From Pseudomonas songnenensis (GTDB lineage Bacteria; Pseudomonadota; Gammaproteobacteria; Pseudomonadales; Pseudomonadaceae): 64,000 nucleotides of DNA. The notes under the pieces were generated by a model that was not told where the DNA came from, did no database searches, and saw only the letters and a program-made list of their open reading frames with translations. Shown here one piece after another: positions 1-17,628 of the stretch. The stretch covers positions 122,379 to 186,378 of the forward strand of contig NZ_RFFN01000007.1 of the NCBI RefSeq assembly GCF_003696315.1, in the 5' to 3' direction. How positions within the stretch are numbered: the stretch's first letter is position 1; each line of letters starts with the position of its first letter. Both the position numbers and the translations under genes were made by a program.

Positions 1-714
1 GGCCAGCTACCGGTCGCGCCCAGTGCACTGAAGCCGGCCGGCCATGTCAGCCTGGTGCGCCCGATGAAGGACTACGAGACGCCTCGCGCCTTGGAGACCG
101 ATGAAATCCCGGGCATCGTCGAGGCCTACCGCAAGGGGGCAGAGAATGCCAAGGAGGCTGGTTTCGACGGTGTGGAAATCCATGGCGCCAACGGCTACCT
201 GCTCGACCAGTTCCTGCAGGACAGCACCAACAAGCGCACCGACGCCTACGGTGGTTCGCTGGAGAACCGCGCCCGACTGATGCTGGAAGTGACCGATGCC
301 GCGGTCTCGGTGTGGGGCGCCGGTCGTGTCGGCGTGCATCTGGCACCGCGTGCCGACTCCCATGACATGGGCGATTCCAACCGTGCGGAAACCTTCGGCT
401 ATGTCGCTCGGGAGCTGGGCAAGCGCGGTATCGCGTTCATCTGCACCCGCGAGAAGGCCGGTGAAGACAGCCTCGGTCCGCAGCTCAAGCAGCTCTTCGG
501 TGGCGTCTACATCGCCAACGAACGCTTCACCAAGGAGCAGGCCAACGCCTGGCTGGCGGAAGGCAAGGCCGATGCGGTGGCCTTCGGCATTCCGTATATC
601 GCCAATCCGGATCTGGTCGAGCGCCTGCGCCGGGATGCGCCGCTGAACGAGCCGAAGCCTGAGCTGTTCTATGCCCAGGGCCCGATTGGCTATACCGATT
701 ATCCGTCGCTCTAA
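1..714 (+). CDS. Old Yellow Enzyme family alkene/NADPH reductase (3' part)
   Basis: The frame is open from the first base, so the 5' end lies outside the window; 237 codons plus the stop are visible. The motif GFDGVEIHGANGYLLDQFL followed by DxTNxRTDxYGGSLENRxR is the core signature of FMN-dependent Old Yellow Enzymes (NemA/XenB type), TIM-barrel enzymes that reduce electrophilic alkenes, N-ethylmaleimide or nitro-esters with NAD(P)H. The C-terminal part keeps GVYIANERFTKE and AFGIPYIANPDLVERL, the phosphate/FMN-binding end of the barrel. It converges on fghA. Its position beside the formaldehyde-detoxification genes suggests a stress or electrophile role, but that is inference. The exact substrate cannot be read from the sequence. 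Confidence 0.9.
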   Translation, partial: GQLPVAPSALKPAGHVSLVRPMKDYETPRALETDEIPGIVEAYRKGAENAKEAGFDGVEIHGANGYLLDQFLQDSTNKRTDAYGGSLENRARLMLEVTDAAVSVWGAGRVGVHLAPRADSHDMGDSNRAETFGYVARELGKRGIAFICTREKAGEDSLGPQLKQLFGGVYIANERFTKEQANAWLAEGKADAVAFGIPYIANPDLVERLRRDAPLNEPKPELFYAQGPIGYTDYPSL

Positions 715-729
715 GCTCCTGGCGATGGA

Positions 730-764
730 AAGGCCCGACCGGCATGTCCGGACGGGCCTTTTTT
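730..764 (+). terminator. Rho-independent terminator after the OYE gene
   Basis: An AAGGCCCG...CGGGCCTT stem is followed by a run of six T on the + strand, 16 bp after the stop codon at 712-714. The symmetric arms could also slow leftward transcription coming out of fghA. Confidence 0.85.
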
Positions 765-807
765 GTGGCTGACGTACTGGCAGTAGACGCGAGCGCCGTT
801 ACCCACC

Positions 808-1653
808 CTACGCCTTCAGCGCCTCGGCATGATGACGCAGGTGATCATCGATAAAGCTGGCGATGAAGTAGTAGCTATGGTCGTAACCCGGCTGGATGCG
901 CAGCGTCAGCGGGTGCCCAGCAGCGTCCGCAGCGGCACGCAGCGAGTGCGGTTTGAGCTGACCCTCCATGAAGTCATCGCGATCGCCCTGGTCGACCAGC
1001 ATCGGCAGCTTCTCGCTGGCATCGGCAATGAGCGCGCAGGCATCCCACTCGCGCCAGCGCGAACGGTCGGCGCCCAGGTAGCGGCTGAACGCCTTTTCAC
1101 CCCACGGGCAGTTGAGCGGATTGCTGATGGGCGCGAAAGCCGAGAGCGACTGATACCGCCCGGGATTCTTCAACGCGCAGATCAGCGCGCCGTGTCCGCC
1201 CATCGAGTGCCCGCTGATGCCGCGGCGGTTGGAAACGGGAAAATTGGCCTCGACCAGTGCCGGCAGTTCCTCGACGACGTAGTCGTACATCCGGTAATGC
1301 TGGGCCCAGGGTTCTTGCGTCGCATTGAGATAGAAGCCCGCGCCCAGGCCGAAATCCCAGGCGCCGTCGGGATCATCCGGCACGCCTGCTCCGCGCGGGC
1401 TGGTATCCGGCGCGACGATGATCAGTCCGAGCTCGGCCGCCATGCGCAGCGCTCCCGCCTTCTGCATGAAATTTTCGTCGGTGCAGGTCAAGCCGGACAG
1501 CCAGTACAGCACCGGCAGTTTTTCACCCTGCTCGGCCTGCGGCGGCAGGAACACGGCAAATACCATGTCGCAGTTCAGGCTGCTGGAACGGTGGCGGTAG
1601 CGCTTGTGCCAGCCACCGAAGCTCTTGTTGCTGGAAACGATTTCAAGGGTCAT
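808..1653 (-). CDS. fghA: S-formylglutathione hydrolase
   Basis: This 281-aa esterase-D-type alpha/beta hydrolase splits S-formylglutathione into formate and glutathione, the second step of glutathione-dependent formaldehyde oxidation in the cytoplasm. The nucleophile elbow [10 protein letters not shown], the oxyanion-side segment [11 protein letters not shown] and the catalytic-His region GYDHSYYF near the C terminus are all present. The start was set at 1653 ([14 protein letters not shown]), the family's usual N terminus, with a GAGG box just upstream; the open frame runs 19 codons further but that extension looks unlike the family. frmA lies 90 bp upstream on the same strand, so the two are probably co-transcribed. 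Confidence 0.95.
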   Translation of the reverse strand: MTLEIVSSNKSFGGWHKRYRHRSSSLNCDMVFAVFLPPQAEQGEKLPVLYWLSGLTCTDENFMQKAGALRMAAELGLIIVAPDTSPRGAGVPDDPDGAWDFGLGAGFYLNATQEPWAQHYRMYDYVVEELPALVEANFPVSNRRGISGHSMGGHGALICALKNPGRYQSLSAFAPISNPLNCPWGEKAFSRYLGADRSRWREWDACALIADASEKLPMLVDQGDRDDFMEGQLKPHSLRAAADAAGHPLTLRIQPGYDHSYYFIASFIDDHLRHHAEALKA

Positions 1654-1743
1654 GAACGGGCCTCGCGCAAGGTGGAAACCGCGCGGGCCTCCACCGGTCG
1701 AGGTGGACAAGCCGCCAAACGACGGCGTTATCCACCCAGGGGA

Positions 1744-2937
<1,194 letters not shown>

Positions 2938-3012
2938 TTATTGCCATACAGGGATAATCTCCCCGACTGCGCAATCAAGCGACGTCGCTCCCCTACATCA
3001 GGATGTGTGACC

Positions 3013-3912
3013 ATGAATCGCTGGGAAGGCCTCGATGAATTCGTGGCTGTCGCTGAATGCGGCAGCTTTATGCGCGCCGCTGAGCGGTTGCGCGTCTCGT
3101 CATCCCATGTCAGTCGACAGATCGCCCGCCTCGAAGAGCGCCTGCAGGCCCGCCTGCTGTACCGCACCACGCGCCGCGTGTCGCTCACCGAAGCCGGTCA
3201 TACCTTCTTCGCCCGCTGCCAGCGATTGATCGAGGAGCGCGACGAGGCGTTCCTTGCCATCAGCGATCTGCATAGCGCCCCCACCGGGTTGCTGCGCATG
3301 ACCGCGGCGGTGGCTTATGGCGAGCGCTTCATCGTGCCGCTGGTCAACGAATTCATGGCAAGGCACCCGCAGCTGCGGGTCGATATCGAGCTGACCAACC
3401 GTACGCTCGATCTGGTGCAGGAAGGCTACGACCTGGCGATTCGCCTAGGCAAACTCGGCGAGTCACGACTGGTCGCCACACGAATTGCCCCACGCGCGAT
3501 GTATCTGTGCGCAGCACCCGACTATCTCGAGCGCTATGGTCGGCCACACACGCTGTCGGAACTGGCGCGGCACAACTGCCTGATCGGCACGAGCGACATC
3601 TGGACGTTCCAGATCGAGGGCCGCGAGCAGCATTTCAAGCCCAGCGGCAACTGGCGCTGCAACAGCGGCGAGGCGGTGCTCGACGCTGCCCTGCGTGGCT
3701 TTGGTCTGTGTCAGCTGCCGGATTACTACGTGCAAGGCCCGCTGCAGCGCGGCGAGCTGGTTTCCCTACTGGAAGGTAACCAGCCACCAGATACCGCTGT
3801 CTGGGCGGTCTATCCGCAACGCCGCTATCCGCTGCCGAAGGTGCGCCTGCTCGTCGAAGCGCTCAAGGTCGGGCTTGGCCGGCGCCACGAGTATGCCGCC
3901 AGCCCAAGCTGA
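3013..3912 (+). CDS. gfnR: LysR-family regulator, probable formaldehyde-response (GfnR-like)
   Basis: The 299-aa protein has an N-terminal winged HTH (about residues 1-60, with the helix-turn-helix around FMRAAERLRVSSSHVSRQIARLEERL) and a LysR substrate-binding domain (about 90-290). The ATG at 3013 was chosen because it opens directly into the HTH; the frame stays open for about 330 codons upstream, but that part overlaps frmA antisense and is not protein-like. It is divergent from frmA. In P. aeruginosa the orthologous position holds GfnR, which activates glutathione-dependent formaldehyde neutralisation; assignment of that role here rests on synteny and family, not on direct evidence. Confidence 0.85.
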   Translation: MNRWEGLDEFVAVAECGSFMRAAERLRVSSSHVSRQIARLEERLQARLLYRTTRRVSLTEAGHTFFARCQRLIEERDEAFLAISDLHSAPTGLLRMTAAVAYGERFIVPLVNEFMARHPQLRVDIELTNRTLDLVQEGYDLAIRLGKLGESRLVATRIAPRAMYLCAAPDYLERYGRPHTLSELARHNCLIGTSDIWTFQIEGREQHFKPSGNWRCNSGEAVLDAALRGFGLCQLPDYYVQGPLQRGELVSLLEGNQPPDTAVWAVYPQRRYPLPKVRLLVEALKVGLGRRHEYAASPS

Positions 3913-4049
3913 ACAGAACTTGAACCGCGCGTCCGAGGCCAGGACGGTGGCGGAACCCGCCCGACTCCACCACGTCGTACCTTGTGTAGCTGCAGCTCTT
4001 CGGGCCGCCTGTGCTGCGAAGGGTGCAGCGCTGCAATCAGGAGGAAGCC

Positions 4050-4364
4050 ATGCAGGTTCTGGTGAACAGCAACCACAGCATCAGTGTTACCAGTGATCTT
4101 GAAGATCGGATCAAGGCAACGGTGGAGACCGAGCTGGAACGCTTCGATGATCATCTGACCCGCGTCGAAGTTCATCTCAACGACGAAAACAGCAACAAGA
4201 GTGGCCCCCAGGACAAACGCTGCCAGATGGAAGCGCGAGTCAAGGGTCACGACCCCATTTCGGCCACGCACAAGGCCGAAACGCTCGACATGGCAATCAA
4301 CGGGGCAGCGGAAAAGCTGAACCACGCGCTGGGTCACGCACTGGACAAGCTCAACCGCCATTGA
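4050..4364 (+). CDS. HPF/RaiA-family ribosome-associated protein, short form
   Basis: The 104-aa protein matches the sigma-54 modulation/S30EA (HPF/YfiA/RaiA) fold: a beta strand MQVLVNSN, a helix DLEDRIKATVETELERF, a central acidic/basic hairpin, and a final amphipathic helix AAEKLNHALGHALDKLNRH. Family members bind the 30S decoding centre and silence ribosomes in stationary phase or stress. It lacks the C-terminal dimerisation domain of long HPF. A strong AGGAGGA box at 4039-4045 precedes the ATG. It is followed 76 bp later, on the same strand, by a baeRF-like protein, suggesting a small ribosome-silencing or rescue unit. This is not the usual rpoN-linked hpf position, so it is probably an accessory paralogue. 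Confidence 0.82.
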   Translation: MQVLVNSNHSISVTSDLEDRIKATVETELERFDDHLTRVEVHLNDENSNKSGPQDKRCQMEARVKGHDPISATHKAETLDMAINGAAEKLNHALGHALDKLNRH

Positions 4365-4440
4365 CCTGGCCCACGATGGCCATTGAGTGAGCCATCGACC
4401 TTTCTGCGAGGGACCGAACCACAGCTACTGGAGGCCACGC

Positions 4441-5607
4441 ATGAACCGACTGCTCGATCGCGAAACCCTGACCAACCTGCTGGCACGACGTGACGGGCCC
4501 TGCCTTTCCGTCTATCAGCCCACTCATCGCAGCTTCCCCGAGCGCCAGCAGGACCCGATCCGCTTCAGGCATCTGGTCCGCCAACTGGAAGACACACTCA
4601 AGCAACAAGGGTACGCCGAACAGGCTTCAGCGCTGCTCGAACCTTTTTACGCGCTTATCGACAACAACGACTTCTGGAACCACAACCTCGATGGGCTTGC
4701 AGCCTTTGGCGCGAAAGATTACTTCCAGATCTATCGACTGCAACGCAGTGTGCCGGAGATGGCGGTCGCCAACTCGCGCATGCACCTCAAGCCGCTGATG
4801 CGCATCGCCCAATCGGCTGATCGCTTCCAGATCCTCTGCCTCTCGCGCGACTCGGTACGCCTGTTCGAGGGCAACCGTGATGCGCTCGATGAGGTAAGGC
4901 TGCATGAAGCCGTACCGAAGACGCTCGCCGACGCCCTTGGCAGCGACCTTACCGAAAAGGGCCAGAGCGGTTTCCCACAGGGGTACAGTCGTGCCAGCGA
5001 ACGTGGCGATCCGATGCAGGTAGAGGCCGGCGGCAGCGGCAAGCAGGCGGAGATAGACCGCGACCGTGATCGCTACTTCCGCGAGGTCGACCGGACCATC
5101 CTGGAGCATCACTCCAAACCGTCAGGTCTACCGCTGATCCTCGCTGCCCTACCCGAGCAGCAGCCGCATTTCCGCCGCCTCAGTCATAACCCTAACCTGC
5201 TACCGGAAGGCATCGAGATGGGCCTGCACGCATTGAGCATCGAAGAACTGCGCAGCAAAAGCTGGATGGTGATGCAGCCACGCTATCTCAAGCGCCTTGA
5301 AGGCTTGCTCAACCAGTTTGGCGCGTCCCACGGGCAAGGGCTGGCATCCGACCATTTGGAGGACATCGGCCAGGCCACTCGCCAGGGTCGGGTTGCCACC
5401 CTCCTGGTAGAGGCCGAGCGGCAGATTCCGGGACACGTCGATAAGAATGACGGGACGGCAACGCCTGCATCCGAGGACGACGTCAATACCCCGGACTTGC
5501 TCGATGAACTGACGATCTGGACGCTGGAACAAGGCGGCGAGGTGGTCGTGGTGCCGACCGAACGCATGCCGACCGGCACGGGCGCGGCAGCGATCTATCG
5601 GTTCTGA
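4441..5607 (+). CDS. Bacterial archaeo-eukaryotic release-factor-like protein (baeRF family 3-like)
   Basis: The 388-aa soluble protein resembles the baeRF family 3 group, distant bacterial relatives of eRF1/aRF1. Recognisable blocks are CLSVYQPTHR (21-30), QQDPIRF (36-42), DNNDFWNHNLDGLAAF (74-89), the strand-rich FQILCLSRDSVRLFEG (129-144), a glycine loop GGSGKQ (197-202) followed by a charged helix RDRDRYFREVDRTIL (207-221), EGIEMGL (256-262), QGRVATLLV (315-323) and the C-terminal GGEVVVVPTERMP. The glycine loop sits where the GGQ-type loop of release factors would be, but it is not a canonical GGQ. GGAGG at 4430-4434 supports the start; an in-frame extension to 4387 is rejected. Function is unproven; ribosome rescue or nascent-chain release is the published prediction for these families. 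Confidence 0.75.
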   Translation: MNRLLDRETLTNLLARRDGPCLSVYQPTHRSFPERQQDPIRFRHLVRQLEDTLKQQGYAEQASALLEPFYALIDNNDFWNHNLDGLAAFGAKDYFQIYRLQRSVPEMAVANSRMHLKPLMRIAQSADRFQILCLSRDSVRLFEGNRDALDEVRLHEAVPKTLADALGSDLTEKGQSGFPQGYSRASERGDPMQVEAGGSGKQAEIDRDRDRYFREVDRTILEHHSKPSGLPLILAALPEQQPHFRRLSHNPNLLPEGIEMGLHALSIEELRSKSWMVMQPRYLKRLEGLLNQFGASHGQGLASDHLEDIGQATRQGRVATLLVEAERQIPGHVDKNDGTATPASEDDVNTPDLLDELTIWTLEQGGEVVVVPTERMPTGTGAAAIYRF

Positions 5608-5614
5608 TGGCGTC

Positions 5615-5640
5615 AGGCGGGCAGGCAACCCTGCCCGCTT
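5615..5640. terminator. Hairpin between convergent baeRF and ispD
   Basis: Arms GCGGGCAGG (5617-5625) and CCTGCCCGC (5630-5638) enclose a CAAC loop between two converging genes. There is no strong U-run, so it may act as a bidirectional, partly Rho-assisted terminator. Confidence 0.55.
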
Positions 5641-6356
5641 CACTCGACGCGACCGCCGCCCCAGCGCTGCTCCAGCCAGTCGAGATCCTCGGGCCGCGTC
5701 ACCTTCAGGTTATCCGCGCGACCTTCGACGACCTTCGGCGCGTGACCGGCCCATTCCAGCGCCGAGGCTTCGTCGGTAACCCGCACAGCTGCGTCAAGCG
5801 CTCCCACGAGCGCGTCGCGCAACATACCCAAGCGAAACATCTGCGGTGTAAAAGCCTGCCAGATGACGCTGCGATCAACCGTTTCGACTACCCGACCGTC
5901 CAGCCCTACCCGCTTAAGCGTATCCCGAGCGGGCACTGCCAGCAGCCCGCCGACCGAATCGTCCGCCAGCTCAAGCAAAAGCCTGTCCAGATCCTCGCGT
6001 GCAAGATTGGGGCGTGCCGCATCATGCACCAGCACCCAGTCATGCCCGTTCGCGCCCAGCTCGCTGAGACGCCGCAGCCCGTTGAGCACCGAATCACAAC
6101 GCTCGCGGCCACCTGGCGCGCGCTGGACACGCGGATCGCCGGCACAGGGCAGATTTGGCCAATAGGGATCGTTTGGCGCAATACAGACCGTCACGCCGGC
6201 AAGCGTCGGATGATCGAGAAAACAATCGAGGGTGTGTTCGATGATGCTCCGGCCGCCCAGCTGCAGGTACTGTTTCGGACGGTCGGCGCGCATGCGGCTG
6301 CCAACGCCGGCAGCAGGAATGACTACCCAGAACGAGGGCAACGGGCGCCGGGTCAT
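5640..6356 (-). CDS. ispD: 2-C-methyl-D-erythritol 4-phosphate cytidylyltransferase
   Basis: This 238-aa cytosolic enzyme couples MEP with CTP to give CDP-ME in the non-mevalonate isoprenoid pathway. The nucleotide-binding N terminus PAAGVGSRMRADRPKQYLQLGGRSIIEHTL, the central VLVHDAARPN, DTLKRV and the C-terminal VTDEASALEWAG segment are all present and the length is typical. It overlaps the end of ftsB by 4 bp (ATGA), so it is probably translationally coupled. In many proteobacteria, including P. aeruginosa, ispF lies nearby; here the next genes downstream are an unrelated convergent pair. Confidence 0.97.
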   Translation of the reverse strand: MTRRPLPSFWVVIPAAGVGSRMRADRPKQYLQLGGRSIIEHTLDCFLDHPTLAGVTVCIAPNDPYWPNLPCAGDPRVQRAPGGRERCDSVLNGLRRLSELGANGHDWVLVHDAARPNLAREDLDRLLLELADDSVGGLLAVPARDTLKRVGLDGRVVETVDRSVIWQAFTPQMFRLGMLRDALVGALDAAVRVTDEASALEWAGHAPKVVEGRADNLKVTRPEDLDWLEQRWGGGRVE

Positions 6357-6640
6357 TCGATCAGCTGAAAGAGGGTCTCACCCTCTTTGACCATGCCAAG
6401 CTCCTGACGGGCGCGCTCCTCGACGGTTTCCATGCCCTGCTTCAGCTCCCGGACTTCCGCCTCGAGGATTCGATTGCGCTCCAGCAACCGTTCGTTCTCA
6501 CCCTGTTGCTCGGCGATCTGCTTATTCAGACTGTTGACCTGCGCCAGGCTGCCCTCGCCCACCCAGAGACGGTACTGCAGCCCGCCAAGAAGCAGGAGCA
6601 GGACGACGAACAACCAGTAGGGGCGACGCTTAGAAGGCAT
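6353..6640 (-). CDS. ftsB: Cell division protein FtsB
   Basis: The 95-aa bitopic membrane protein has a short basic N terminus (MPSKRRPYW), one transmembrane segment (about residues 8-21) and a long periplasmic coiled coil (about 30-80, LNKQIAEQQGENERLLERN). FtsB joins FtsL and FtsQ in the divisome and helps activate septal peptidoglycan synthesis by FtsWI. It lies between eno and ispD, the standard gamma-proteobacterial order. A terminator hairpin separates it from eno, so an own promoter in 6641-6728 is likely. Confidence 0.95.
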   Translation of the reverse strand: MPSKRRPYWLFVVLLLLLGGLQYRLWVGEGSLAQVNSLNKQIAEQQGENERLLERNRILEAEVRELKQGMETVEERARQELGMVKEGETLFQLIE

Positions 6641-6728
6641 GAAACGACTTCGGCTGTGGTTCGTGTATCGGAATGCGAGTGGCTTGAGCGGTGCAATAAC
6701 GATTGCGCCGACACGACGCCGATTGAAA

Positions 6729-6760
6729 CAAAAAAGGGCGACTCGCGCCGCCCTTTTTTA
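6729..6760 (-). terminator. Rho-independent terminator after eno
   Basis: AAAAAAGGGCG and CGCCGCCCTTTTTT form a GC stem flanked by A- and T-tracts, 12 bp beyond the eno stop. On the - strand the stem is followed by a run of U. It separates the kdsA-eno transcript from ftsB-ispD. Confidence 0.88.
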
Positions 6761-6771
6761 AGTGCCGCGGA

Positions 6772-10590
<3,819 letters not shown>

Positions 10591-10737
10591 TTAAGCGGCT
10601 GGCGCCGCCGGGGGAAAGCGAAGGTGCCATTGCTCGCGTGCGGCAATAGCGCAACTGCCACGGATTCGAAGAAACCGCAGAAGCTGTATTGAGACGGGAG
10701 CGTAGTCTACCGGAAAGGCCTTATCAGCTCAAACCAC

Positions 10738-12027
10738 TTAGAATTCAGGCGCGCACCAATTAAGTGCAACACCCCCTCTACTGAGCTGCGGCAGGTTGGC
10801 CACCGCGACCAGCTCCTCATCGCAATACAGCAACGGCAGGCGGGCGCGCACGAATGTCGGCACCCCGGCTTCGCTCAACAGGCGCTTGAGGTCGCGCCGA
10901 CCGCGCGTTGGCACCAGCATTGTTTCGCCGCCCTGTCGATAGCGGACCTGCAGCCTGCCCGAGGGCAGTTCCCCTTCGATTCGCAAGGTGCCGTTACCCG
11001 GCAGTGCCAGGCTTGTATCCGGGCCGGACCAGCTGACTGGCCCGCCAACGGGCTCCAGCCAGGCATCCGGCAACCACCAGATTCGATCTCCACCGCGCTG
11101 CAGTTCGCCGCCAGCCAAGCGCCAGCGAGGCGTGGCATCTGGCCTGGCGTCCCGCAGACACTCCCAGCCGGCCCAGTGATTCTCATCCGGCGCCAGGGTC
11201 AGCCCTGCCAACCAATAACGCAGCGCATTACGCTGTCGCGCCGATGTCAGCCCACGCAGCGGCGCTAGCGCCAGGTTCGGCAGGTTCGACCATTGGCAAT
11301 CGCCAATGCCCTGCGCGGCGGCGAGATCCTGCTGCGCCAGCTCGTCGAGCAATTGCTGCGCCTCGGCCATATGGCCGGCGGTACGCGCCAGACTGGATAC
11401 CGTCCGCGGCCAGCGCTGCTGCAGCAGCGGCAAAACCTGACGGCGCAGAAAATTGCGCGAATATTCCAGCTGCTGGTTGCTGGGATCCTCTACCCACGCG
11501 AGGCCGTTGGCGCGCGCATAAGCCTCGAGATCGGCCCGCGACACCTCCAGCAACGGCCGAACCAGACTACCGCGCCCCAGCGATCGCACCGCCGGCATCG
11601 CCGCCAGCCCACGCACACCGGCACCGCGTAGCAGACGGAATAGCACCGTTTCGGCCTGATCATCGCGATGCTGGCCGGTCAACAGCAGTTCACCTTCACC
11701 CAAGCACTCGCCAAAGGCCTGATAGCGGGCAATGCGGGCAGCCTGCTCGACACTGGCACCAGACCCGACACGCACCCGGATGACGCTTAGCGCGACGCCA
11801 AGCTCATCGCAGACCAGCTGGCAGTGGGCCGACCAATCATCGGCAGCAACCTGCAGGCCATGGTGCACATGAATCGCGCGAATGACCGGCAGCTCATACC
11901 GATCAGCGAGCCGAGCCAACAAATGCAGGAGAACGGTTGAATCGAGACCGCCAGAGAACGCCACCCACCAGATCGGTGAGCTACGCCAAGGCGCAAGCGC
12001 GGAAAGCAGGAGGGAATCGAGGGACAT
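10738..12027 (-). CDS. tilS: tRNA(Ile)-lysidine synthetase
   Basis: The 429-aa enzyme ligates lysine to C34 of the CAU-anticodon isoleucine tRNA, switching it from Met to Ile identity. The PP-loop SGGLDS is at residues 25-30, followed by IHVHHGLQ and LLTGQHRDDQAETVLFRLLRG, and the C-terminal TilS-C region is recognisable (RRDLKRLLSEAGVPTFVR). The start at 12027 gives the family N terminus; 30 extra upstream codons in the same frame would run through a perfect hairpin and are rejected. It follows accA on the same strand, as in P. aeruginosa. Confidence 0.95.
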   Translation of the reverse strand: MSLDSLLLSALAPWRSSPIWWVAFSGGLDSTVLLHLLARLADRYELPVIRAIHVHHGLQVAADDWSAHCQLVCDELGVALSVIRVRVGSGASVEQAARIARYQAFGECLGEGELLLTGQHRDDQAETVLFRLLRGAGVRGLAAMPAVRSLGRGSLVRPLLEVSRADLEAYARANGLAWVEDPSNQQLEYSRNFLRRQVLPLLQQRWPRTVSSLARTAGHMAEAQQLLDELAQQDLAAAQGIGDCQWSNLPNLALAPLRGLTSARQRNALRYWLAGLTLAPDENHWAGWECLRDARPDATPRWRLAGGELQRGGDRIWWLPDAWLEPVGGPVSWSGPDTSLALPGNGTLRIEGELPSGRLQVRYRQGGETMLVPTRGRRDLKRLLSEAGVPTFVRARLPLLYCDEELVAVANLPQLSRGGVALNWCAPEF

Positions 12028-12113
12028 GCAAGCGCTTCGAGAACCGACGTTGTCGGCAAGCATAAAGCTCAGCGGGGCAAGCAGCGAGGGGAAGCAGCAA
12101 CCACGACATACAA

Positions 12114-12154
12114 CCAAGCGTCTCGATTCGGACCAACCGAATCGAGACGCTTGG
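12114..12154 (-). terminator. Perfect 18-bp hairpin between accA and tilS
   Basis: Arms 12114-12131 (CCAAGCGTCTCGATTCGG) and 12137-12154 are exact inverted copies around a 5-base ACCAA loop, starting 13 bp after the accA stop. On the - strand there is no U-run after the stem, so it may be a Rho-linked terminator, an mRNA 3'-end stabiliser or a processing site rather than a classical terminator. Confidence 0.6.
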
Positions 12155-12167
12155 CTGGCGCAATGGA

Positions 12168-13118
<951 letters not shown>

Positions 13119-13205
13119 AGGCATCCGTCATGCGTCGACGGCCAGGCGGCCGGGAGGCTGTTCCGTTTTTTGCGCCTTACCTTACGGGAGAGGCGCATTC
13201 AGGTC

Positions 13206-13246
13206 GAACAAAAATTGTTCTGAACCATGACCCGGTCATCACCGGG
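13206..13246 (-). other. Two small dyads between dnaE and accA
   Basis: In the 184-bp gap after dnaE, CCCGGT/ACCGGG (13231-13236 and 13241-13246) and GAACAA/TTGTTC (13206-13211 and 13215-13220) lie in tandem. The first could be a weak terminator stem for dnaE; the second may be an operator or part of the accA leader. Neither has a U-run, so the role is open. Confidence 0.35.
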
Positions 13247-13302
13247 CCGTTCGGGCCTTGGCTCGAAAAGCGCGCTTGCGCTGCTTTCCAGGCGTCCGCC
13301 CT

Positions 13303-16824
<3,522 letters not shown>

Positions 16825-16989
16825 GTACAGACCTTGAGCTGGTAAAACGACAGGCGCGGGATTGTACCGGAAAGCATGGATCGGCTGGGGACTGGGGGCG
16901 CGGCATCATGCGGTCAGCGGGGATGCCAGCGAAGAGCGGGAAACGCAAAACACGCGGCCTGCACGCAGCAGATCATCGCTTGTCGCGGG

Positions 16990-17628
16990 CTAGACCAACA
17001 GAACGCTGACCGGAACCTGGGTGTCGACGACGGCCTGCTCCAGCAACGCCCGGACGGGAGCGAAGGAGCGACGATGGATGGGTGTCGGCCCCAGCCGACG
17101 AAGCGCTTCCAGATGACTGGGAGTCGGATACCCCTTGTGCCCGGCAAGCCCGTAGCCCGGATAACAGAGGTCAAGTGCCTGCATTTCACGATCCCGACTG
17201 ACCTTGGCAAGAATGGATGCCGCAGCGATAGCCGGCACCTGACCGTCGCCCTGGATCACCGGTGCGCTGGGAACGTTCAGCTGAGGGCAACGATTGCCAT
17301 CGATGAGGGCCAGCCGCGGCGTGACGCTCAACCCGTCTACCGCACGCTGCATGGCGAGCATCGTGGCGTGAAGAATGTTCAGCTGATCGATCTCTTCGAC
17401 TTCGGCTCGGGCAATGCACCAAGCCACCGCTTTTTCGCAGATCTCGTCGAACAATGCCTCGCGACGAGCCTCGCTCAGCTTTTTTGAGTCGTTGAGGCCT
17501 TCGATCGGACGCGCCGGATCGAGGATCACGGCGGCTGTTACCACCGGACCACAAAGGGGCCCGCGCCCTACCTCATCGACGCCGACGACCAGTTCTTCGA
17601 CCAGGTTGAAATCGAGCCCGAACTGCAT
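16990..17628 (-). CDS. rnhB: Ribonuclease HII
   Basis: The 212-aa enzyme cuts RNA in RNA-DNA hybrids and removes single ribonucleotides misincorporated by the replicase. The catalytic motif [15 protein letters not shown] near residue 16, the NDSKKLS motif and [14 protein letters not shown] are present. Its ATG overlaps the lpxB stop by one base (TGATG), so translation is probably coupled. It lies between lpxB and dnaE in the conserved block. Confidence 0.96.
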   Translation of the reverse strand: MQFGLDFNLVEELVVGVDEVGRGPLCGPVVTAAVILDPARPIEGLNDSKKLSEARREALFDEICEKAVAWCIARAEVEEIDQLNILHATMLAMQRAVDGLSVTPRLALIDGNRCPQLNVPSAPVIQGDGQVPAIAAASILAKVSRDREMQALDLCYPGYGLAGHKGYPTPSHLEALRRLGPTPIHRRSFAPVRALLEQAVVDTQVPVSVLLV

